Below, piece by piece: positions 1 to 4,565 of a stretch of 17,728 nucleotides of DNA. Source of the stretch: DASUSF01 sp036375275 (GTDB lineage: Bacteria; Pseudomonadota; Alphaproteobacteria; Geminicoccales; Geminicoccaceae); assembly GCA_036375275.1 (NCBI GenBank), contig DASUSF010000123.1, forward strand, positions 1-17,728. The letters are read 5' to 3'. Position numbers and translations under genes: made by a program. The number at the start of each line of letters is the position of its first letter. Position 1 is the first letter of the stretch. The notes below the pieces were generated by a model that was not told the origin of the DNA, ran no database searches, and saw only the letters and a list, made by a program, of their open reading frames with translations.

Positions 1-331
1 CAATCCCGTCGCGCGGGTCGATCCCGAGCACCACCACCTCGAAGTCGCGGCCCGCTTCCAGGCTGACCGCGTCGACCGCCTGGAACAGGCCGCGGAGCGT
101 GACCCCGCAGATGTTGGCGCAGCCGTAGTCGACCGGCGCGAGCAGGACCGGCTTGTCCACGAGGTCACGGAGCGTCGTGGCCTGCCCGCGCGCGTCCATC
201 ATCGCGCCGTCTAGGGGCGCTTCCGCCCCCAGCCGGTCCTCGACGTCGGCGAGGGTGAACGGGTCGAAGCCGGCGGCGCCGGCCGGCGTCTGGCTGAGGA
301 GAAGCAGGGCGAGCGCGACGAACCACCTCAT
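1..331 (-). CDS. sco1: SCO1/SenC family copper chaperone (partial, C-terminus off the left edge)
   Basis: The first 110 codons of an SCO1/SenC/PrrC-family thioredoxin-fold protein are present. The rest, including the distal His ligand, lies beyond base 1. Residues 1-20 form a hydrophobic signal peptide or anchor (MRWFVALALLLLSQTPAGAA), so the domain should face the periplasm. The copper-binding CxxxC motif is at C71-C75 (GCANICG), followed by the usual strand and DPRD segment. SCO proteins deliver copper to the CuA site of cytochrome c oxidase. That fits a position downstream of an ACIII operon, where caa3/aa3 oxidase genes often follow. The ATG at 331 is favoured by a GAGG seven bases upstream and by the signal peptide starting there. 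Unlike the genes above it, SCO is separated from its neighbour by 232 bases, so it may be transcribed at a different level. Family assignment is firm; the copper role is inferred from the family. Confidence 0.88.
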   Translation of the reverse strand, partial: MRWFVALALLLLSQTPAGAAGFDPFTLADVEDRLGAEAPLDGAMMDARGQATTLRDLVDKPVLLAPVDYGCANICGVTLRGLFQAVDAVSLEAGRDFEVVVLGIDPRDGI

Positions 332-338
332 CCCGGGG

Positions 339-342
339 CCTC
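339..342 (-). promoter_or_regulatory. Ribosome binding site of the SCO gene
   Basis: On the minus strand GAGG lies at 342-339, seven bases before the ATG at 331. It fixes the SCO start just beyond the hairpin-bearing gap and shows that this gene is translated independently of the overlapping genes upstream. Confidence 0.6.
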
Positions 343-369
343 GCCGGGTCGCGTTGCCCCCGCACCCTC

Positions 370-394
370 TCCCTCTCCCGCAAGGGGAGAGGGA
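370..394. other. Hairpin with a GCAAG loop in the gap before SCO
   Basis: Bases 370-379 (TCCCTCTCCC) pair perfectly with 385-394 around a five-base GCAAG loop, giving a 10-bp stem of mostly G-C pairs. There is no U-run on either side, so it is not a textbook intrinsic terminator. It could slow transcription or stabilise the 3' end of the ACIII mRNA. It is the left hairpin of repeat copy A. Confidence 0.55.
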
Positions 395-508
395 AGCGCC
401 TGCCACCGGCGTCGGCCCCCACTGCCCCCGGTCGAGGCTCGCGTTCGATGGATCGGAGGCGAGGGGTGATGGGCAGGCAACGTCGAGCTGGTTGCGGGCG
501 CTCGTCCC

Positions 509-530
509 CCATCTCCCTCGAGGGAGATGG
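509..530. other. 22-bp perfect palindrome between the ACIII block and SCO
   Basis: The 11-base half-site CCATCTCCCTC is followed directly by its exact reverse complement, centred on the CTCGAG at 517-522. It lies 33 bases beyond the stop codon of the small membrane protein gene (read on the minus strand). As RNA it would need a small loop. As DNA it could serve as a protein-binding site. It forms the right hairpin of repeat copy A, and a shortened version (CCCTCGAGGG) is kept in copy B. Confidence 0.6.
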
Positions 531-563
531 ACGGGGTGAGGGTGAGAGCCGGAGAGGGCGCCT

Positions 564-983
564 TCATCGGGTAGCGCCCCCGCCTGCAGGCGGCGCCGCG
601 ACCGCGGGCGGGCCCTCCACCGGGTTCGGCCAGCCGCGCTCGGCGAGGATCGCCATCGCGCGCTCGATCGGGATCCTGGCGACGCCGGCGTCCCGGTCGA
701 CCCAGCCGTAGCTCTCGAGGATCAGCGCTTCCCGTGCCTGCAGCTCCTCGAGCTCGAGCGCCGGCTCGGCCTGCAGGCGGGGCGCCGGCGGCACCCGCTC
801 GATCCGCGCGAGCGGCCCCGGCGCCGGCTCCTCGACCACCGCATCCAGCAGCCGGGCGTAGCCGAGCAGCAGGAGCGCGATGACGCCGGCTCCGGCACCC
901 AGCCCGAGCGCGATCCAGAGCACCCACTTCGGCGGGACGTCGCTGGTCTCGAAGGCGGGCCGGGCCTCGTGCCGTTCAGCCAT
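564..983 (-). CDS. Small single-pass membrane protein with YGWVDR motif, ACIII-associated
   Basis: This is a 139-residue protein of no named family that I can assign. A short hydrophilic N-terminus (1-18) precedes one strong transmembrane helix (about 20-44). A Pro/Ala/Glu-rich stretch (50-85) and a compact motif at 88-117 follow, reading ILESYGWVDRDAGVARIPIE and continuing to ERG. The tail (118-139) is Pro/Ala/Gly-rich and probably disordered. I recall the YGWVD-x-GxxRIPI-xRAM signature recurring in small proteins next to cytochrome oxidase or SCO genes, but it has no assigned role that I know of. The start overlaps the actF stop by eight bases, so it is the last coupled gene of the ACIII block and is followed by SCO. 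Some ACIII operons carry an extra small membrane gene called actG; position suggests a comparable accessory subunit, but homology is not shown. An assembly factor for ACIII or the oxidase is equally possible. Confidence 0.75.
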   Translation of the reverse strand: MAERHEARPAFETSDVPPKWVLWIALGLGAGAGVIALLLLGYARLLDAVVEEPAPGPLARIERVPPAPRLQAEPALELEELQAREALILESYGWVDRDAGVARIPIERAMAILAERGWPNPVEGPPAVAAPPAGGGATR

Positions 984-2103
984 CCGCCGCCTCCAGCGCG
1001 GCGCGCCCGATCCAGTCCACCCGCCGTCGCAGCATCCAGAGGAAGGCCGCGGTCCAGAGGCCGAGGACCGCGAGCAGCGCGCCGAGGACCAGCCACGCCG
1101 GCGGCAGCGCGTCCCGGAACGCGGGCAGCGTCAGCCACAGCATGTCCAGGAGGCGCATCAGCACGATCAGCGCCGCGATGCCCATGACGATGCCGACGCT
1201 GGCCCGCGCCCGGTGGGAGAGCAGGACGAAGAACGGCACCGCGAGGTGGCCGATCCCGATCAGCCAGGCCACGGGCAGCCAGACGCCCTCGATCCGGACC
1301 AGATACCATTCGGCATGGTGGGGCAGATCGCCCGACCAGATCACCAGCAGCTGCATGAACGCGTGGTAGGCCCAGAGCATCACGAGGGCGAGAAGCAGGC
1401 TGCCGAGCCCGAGCAGCCCGTCCTCCCGAAGCACGCCGAGCCGGTGCTCGGCACGAGCGACGAGGAGCGTCGCAAGCGTCGCGAGCGCCAACGCGCCCAC
1501 CGCCTGGGCCGACATCAGGACCATGCCGTAGACGGTCGAGTTGAACAGCGGCTCGAGCGACATCAGCCAGTCGAAGGCGGCGAAGGTCACGGTCAGCGCA
1601 TAGAGGATCGCAGCCGAGATCCCGATCCGCGGCCGGCGCACCCGCTCGACCGCGGGGCTCCGGCCGGCCGTCAGCGCGAGGCCGAGCCCGAGCCAGACGA
1701 TCAGGTAGGCGAGGCTCCGGACGGTGAAGAAGGCGGGGTTGAGCCACGCCACCTTGCGCGCGACGGTCTCGTGCTCGGCGAGATAGGCGTCGCGGGCCCA
1801 GGGGTAGACGACGTCCACCTCGAGCAGCAGCGGCAGGAACAGGAGCGCCACGAGCGGGAGCGTGCGCACCCCGACTTCCAGGGCATCGGCGATCACGAGG
1901 CCCCAGCGCCCGCCCATGACGTGCCAGGCGATGAGCAGGGCGAGGCAGCCGAGCGGGATCTGGAAGGCCAGCATCACGGCGGTGAAGTAGGCGCGCCGGA
2001 AGGCGTCCGGGTCGCCGAGCAGGCCCGCGATGCAGAGGACGCCGCCGAACAGCGCGAGGCCGAGCACCAGCGCCAGCGTCCGTCTCTCCAGCGGCACGCT
2101 CAC
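976..2103 (-). CDS. actF: ACIII subunit ActF, NrfD-like quinol:cytochrome c oxidoreductase membrane protein
   Basis: A 375-residue integral membrane protein with about ten hydrophobic helices and no cofactor motifs, as expected for ActF, the shorter paralogue of ActC. The conserved helix with FAAFDWLMSLEP (about 174-185, D178) is a family hallmark, and YHAFMQLLVIWSGDLP in the second half also fits. In solved ACIII structures ActF lies in the membrane beside ActC, and a role in proton movement has been proposed. The chosen start is the GTG at 2103, which overlaps the TGA of actE by four bases; a second in-frame GTG lies at 2097. Reading further upstream would run into actE and give a non-membrane, Arg-rich sequence. 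The 3' end overlaps the next small gene by eight bases. Length and helix content match the family. Confidence 0.9.
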   Translation of the reverse strand: MSVPLERRTLALVLGLALFGGVLCIAGLLGDPDAFRRAYFTAVMLAFQIPLGCLALLIAWHVMGGRWGLVIADALEVGVRTLPLVALLFLPLLLEVDVVYPWARDAYLAEHETVARKVAWLNPAFFTVRSLAYLIVWLGLGLALTAGRSPAVERVRRPRIGISAAILYALTVTFAAFDWLMSLEPLFNSTVYGMVLMSAQAVGALALATLATLLVARAEHRLGVLREDGLLGLGSLLLALVMLWAYHAFMQLLVIWSGDLPHHAEWYLVRIEGVWLPVAWLIGIGHLAVPFFVLLSHRARASVGIVMGIAALIVLMRLLDMLWLTLPAFRDALPPAWLVLGALLAVLGLWTAAFLWMLRRRVDWIGRAALEAADG

Positions 2104-2675
2104 CGGGCAAGATCCTGGAGCGCCGCACGGTCCGCCTCGTCTAGGGCCGCGACCTCGGCGTGCTGGCTGAGCTGGAGCGCCCGGATCCAGGCGACGATCG
2201 CCCACCGGTCGGCCGGCGGCACGCGCGCCGCGTAAGAGTACATGACGCCGTAGCCGTCCCGGATCACGTCCATGAAGTGGCGGTCCGGCGCCTGGACGAG
2301 GCGCGGGATGTGGTAGCTCGGCGGGTTGGGGAAGCCGCGCCGGGTGATGATCCCGTTGCCGTCCCCGGTCGCGCCGTGGCACGGCCAGCAGTAGATGCCG
2401 TAGCGCTCGCGCCCACGCTCCAGGAGGTCGAGCGTGAGCGGCGGACGCTCTTCGAGCACCGCGAGCGTCGCGAGCTCACCGCGCGCGACGGTGCCCGGGA
2501 CCGGGTGCTGCTGCGCACTCCCGTCCTCGAACAGCGCGGCGGTCTCGTATGGCTCGTACTTCGCCTGGTCCTCCATGTCGTAGCCGCCGCAGCCGGTGAG
2601 GGCGGCGAGGACGAGCATGGTCGATGACCGCCACCGGGACGGGGTGAGCGTGGAGAGAGTGAGGCGCCGCCTCAT
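2100..2675 (-). CDS. actE: ACIII subunit ActE, monohaem cytochrome c lipoprotein
   Basis: A 191-residue periplasmic c-type cytochrome. Residues 1-28 form a lipoprotein signal ending in the lipobox LTGC, so C29 should be lipidated and anchor the protein. A single haem motif CWPCH lies at 96-100. The likely axial ligand is M145 in GYGVMYSYAARVPPADRW, the usual closing segment of this family. ActE sits on the periplasmic face of ACIII and takes part in electron transfer from the ActA/ActB side to the acceptor cytochrome or oxidase. The ATG at 2675 overlaps the actD stop by four bases (ATGA), which supports this start and suggests coupled translation. The 3' end overlaps actF in the same way. Confidence 0.92.
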   Translation of the reverse strand: MRRRLTLSTLTPSRWRSSTMLVLAALTGCGGYDMEDQAKYEPYETAALFEDGSAQQHPVPGTVARGELATLAVLEERPPLTLDLLERGRERYGIYCWPCHGATGDGNGIITRRGFPNPPSYHIPRLVQAPDRHFMDVIRDGYGVMYSYAARVPPADRWAIVAWIRALQLSQHAEVAALDEADRAALQDLAR

Positions 2676-3211
2676 GACGGCACCTCGTCGATCCCTACGG
2701 CGCCGGCCTTCTCGAGCGCGCGCCCGGTCCGCTCGACCCGGAACAGCGGGTCGTCGCTCCGGATCAGCAGGAAGAAGCCGTCCACCGTCGCCCGTCGGAA
2801 ATCCGGCACCTCGAACACCGGATGGTTCAGGCGCGGCAGGCGGTTGAGGATCAGCAGGCCGAGAATCACGGCGAGCGCGGCGAACAGGACCATCATCTCG
2901 AACGCCGGCACCGCGAACGCCGGCCAGGCGTTCAGCGGCCGTCCGCCGACGTTGATCGGGTAGTCCCAGGCATTGAGCCCGTAGGTGAGGAGGAAGCCGC
3001 CGGCCCCGCCCACGATCCCGCCGATCAGCGCGATCCAGGGCAGGCGCCGCTCCTCGAAGCCGATCGCGCGCGCCAGCCCCTCGACCGGGAACGGCGTGAA
3101 GGCGTCGATCCGGGTGTAGCCGGCACCGCGGACGGCGCCGACGCCGGCCAGCAGGCCCTCGACGTTCTCGAACCGGGCGAGCAGGCCGTAGGGGTCAGGA
3201 CGGTGCGGCAC
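2672..3211 (-). CDS. actD: ACIII subunit ActD (DUF3341)
   Basis: A 179-residue DUF3341 protein. It begins with the typical cytoplasmic segment (YGLLARFENVEGLLAGVGAV, residues 8-27) and the FTPFPVEGL motif (38-46). Two transmembrane helices follow, at about 58-79 and 97-122. The loop between them carries DYPINVGGRPLNAWPAFAVP, and the C-terminal part contains a conserved GFFLLIRSDDP stretch. ActD carries no cofactor; in ACIII it is a two-helix subunit packed against the other membrane subunits, with its main domain in the cytoplasm. The ATG at 3211 lies inside actC, giving a 17-base overlap, and the C-terminus overlaps actE by four bases. Confidence 0.92.
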   Translation of the reverse strand: MPHRPDPYGLLARFENVEGLLAGVGAVRGAGYTRIDAFTPFPVEGLARAIGFEERRLPWIALIGGIVGGAGGFLLTYGLNAWDYPINVGGRPLNAWPAFAVPAFEMMVLFAALAVILGLLILNRLPRLNHPVFEVPDFRRATVDGFFLLIRSDDPLFRVERTGRALEKAGAVGIDEVPS

Positions 3212-4565
3212 GGTGGCCTCCGCGCGCTTCCTCCTGCAGGACCTCCTTGATCTCGAACATCGAGATCATCGGCAGCAGGCGCACGAACAGGAAGAACAGG
3301 AAGAAGAACACCCCGATGGTGCCGAGGAACAGCGACCACTCCCAGAAGGTCGGCACGTAGGCCTGGTAGGACGACGGCAGGAAGTCCCGGTAGAGGGCGG
3401 TCGTGACCAGCATGAAGCGCTCCAGCCACATGCCGACCGTGACCGCGGCGCCGATCGCCAGCAGCGCGGCGGCGCTCCGGCGGACCGCCCTGAACCAGCA
3501 GGCCTGGAGCACCACGAAGTTCAGGGCGATGGCGCCCCAGTAGGCCCAGGCGTAGTCGCCGGAGAGGCGGTCCTGGAGCGTCTGGCGCTCGTACAGATCG
3601 CCCGAGTACCAGGCTCCGAAGCCCTCGAACAGGTAGCCGTAGGCGGTCATCAGGCCGAACGCGAGCAGGAGCTTCGCCAGCATGTCGAGGTGCCGGTCGG
3701 TCACGAGATGGTGCAGCCTGAAGGCGTGGCGGAGCGTGATCGAGATCAGGAGGACGACCGCGAAGCCCTCGAACACCGCGCCGAGCACGAAGTACGGCGG
3801 GTAGATCGTGGTGTGCCAGCCGGGCTCGAGCCCGCCCGCGAACAGCATCGCGACGCCGCTGTGCACCGAGATCACGAGCGGGAGCGCGAGCCCTGCGAGT
3901 ATCCAGTAGCAGACCTGCCAGCGCTGCCAGTGGATCGCCGAGTTCCTCCAGCCGAGCGCGAGCAGCCCGAAGAACACCTGCCACACGCGGCGCTTCGCCC
4001 GGTCGCGCACCCCAGCGAGGTCCGGGATCAGGCCGACGTACCAGAACAGCACCGACACGATCAGGTAGGTGCCGACCGCGAACACGTCCCACTCCAGCGG
4101 GCTCTTGAACTGCGGCCAGACGGTCATGGTGTTGGGATAGGGGATCAGCCAGTAGAACAGCCAGGGCCGGCCGAGGTGGAGGATCGGATACATCCCGGCC
4201 TGGATCACCGCGAACACCGTCATGGCCTCCGCGAACCGGTTGAGCGAGTTCCGCCAGCCCTTGTTGATCAGCAGCAGCAGCGCCGAGATCAGGGTCCCGG
4301 CGTGGCCCATGCCGATCCACCAGACGTAGTTGGAGATCGCGAGGCCCCAGAAGTCGGGGTTGTTGATGCCCCAGATCCCGACGCCCCGGTAGAACAGCCA
4401 GAACGCCGAGACCAGGAAGATCAGAACGCCGACGCAGCTGATCCCGAACCCGATCCACCAGGCGCGCGGCGACGGGAAGGCGAGCGGCACCGCGGCGACG
4501 TCGCGCGTCACCGAGCGGTAGTCGACGCTCGGCGCGGTCAGCGATTCCGGGTGGACCGTCGCCAT
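3195..4565 (-). CDS. actC: ACIII subunit ActC, NrfD/PsrC-like quinol-oxidising membrane subunit
   Basis: A 456-residue polytopic protein (about ten helices) of the NrfD/PsrC family. In ACIII it holds the quinol site near the ActB Fe-S clusters. Family landmarks are GHAGTLISALLLLI (87-100), H130 in ILHLGRPW, D160 in WDVFAVGTY, EPGWHTTIYPPYFV (247-260), AWYSGDLYE, and MWLERFMLV followed by RDFLPSS. H130 and D160 are the His and Asp expected at the quinol pocket. One departure stands out. In helix VISVHSGVAMLFA (231-243) the family normally reads SVHxxVSFDFA, so the Asp I expect is L241 here. The ATG at 4565 shares a base with the actB stop (TGATG), which fixes the start. An open frame continues upstream to 5315, but that part lies inside actB in another frame and is not membrane-like. 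Confidence 0.92.
   Translation of the reverse strand: MATVHPESLTAPSVDYRSVTRDVAAVPLAFPSPRAWWIGFGISCVGVLIFLVSAFWLFYRGVGIWGINNPDFWGLAISNYVWWIGMGHAGTLISALLLLINKGWRNSLNRFAEAMTVFAVIQAGMYPILHLGRPWLFYWLIPYPNTMTVWPQFKSPLEWDVFAVGTYLIVSVLFWYVGLIPDLAGVRDRAKRRVWQVFFGLLALGWRNSAIHWQRWQVCYWILAGLALPLVISVHSGVAMLFAGGLEPGWHTTIYPPYFVLGAVFEGFAVVLLISITLRHAFRLHHLVTDRHLDMLAKLLLAFGLMTAYGYLFEGFGAWYSGDLYERQTLQDRLSGDYAWAYWGAIALNFVVLQACWFRAVRRSAAALLAIGAAVTVGMWLERFMLVTTALYRDFLPSSYQAYVPTFWEWSLFLGTIGVFFFLFFLFVRLLPMISMFEIKEVLQEEARGGHRAAPS

Larger units (their letters stand above)
363..544. repeat. Copy A of a dispersed intergenic element with hairpins
   Basis: This stretch fills most of the gap between the small membrane protein gene and SCO. 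It resembles the stretch at 11898-12043 in three separate blocks. Bases 363-393 match 11898-11928 at 27 of 31 positions. CCGGTCGAGG occurs at 428-437 and 11953-11962. CCCTCGAGGGA followed by CGGGGTGNGGGTG occurs at 515-544 and 12017-12043. The outer ends are inverted (CACCCTC at the left, GAGGGTG at the right). The G+C-rich double-hairpin layout resembles REP/BIME-type or MITE-like intergenic repeats; the family name is not known to me. No target-site duplication is visible. Confidence 0.6.

Noticed and set aside
153..539. Plus-strand open frame across the SCO start and repeat copy A
   Set aside because: It crosses two unrelated regions, encodes Ser/Arg/Pro-rich low-complexity sequence, and the SCO signal peptide and CxxxC on the other strand explain the first part.
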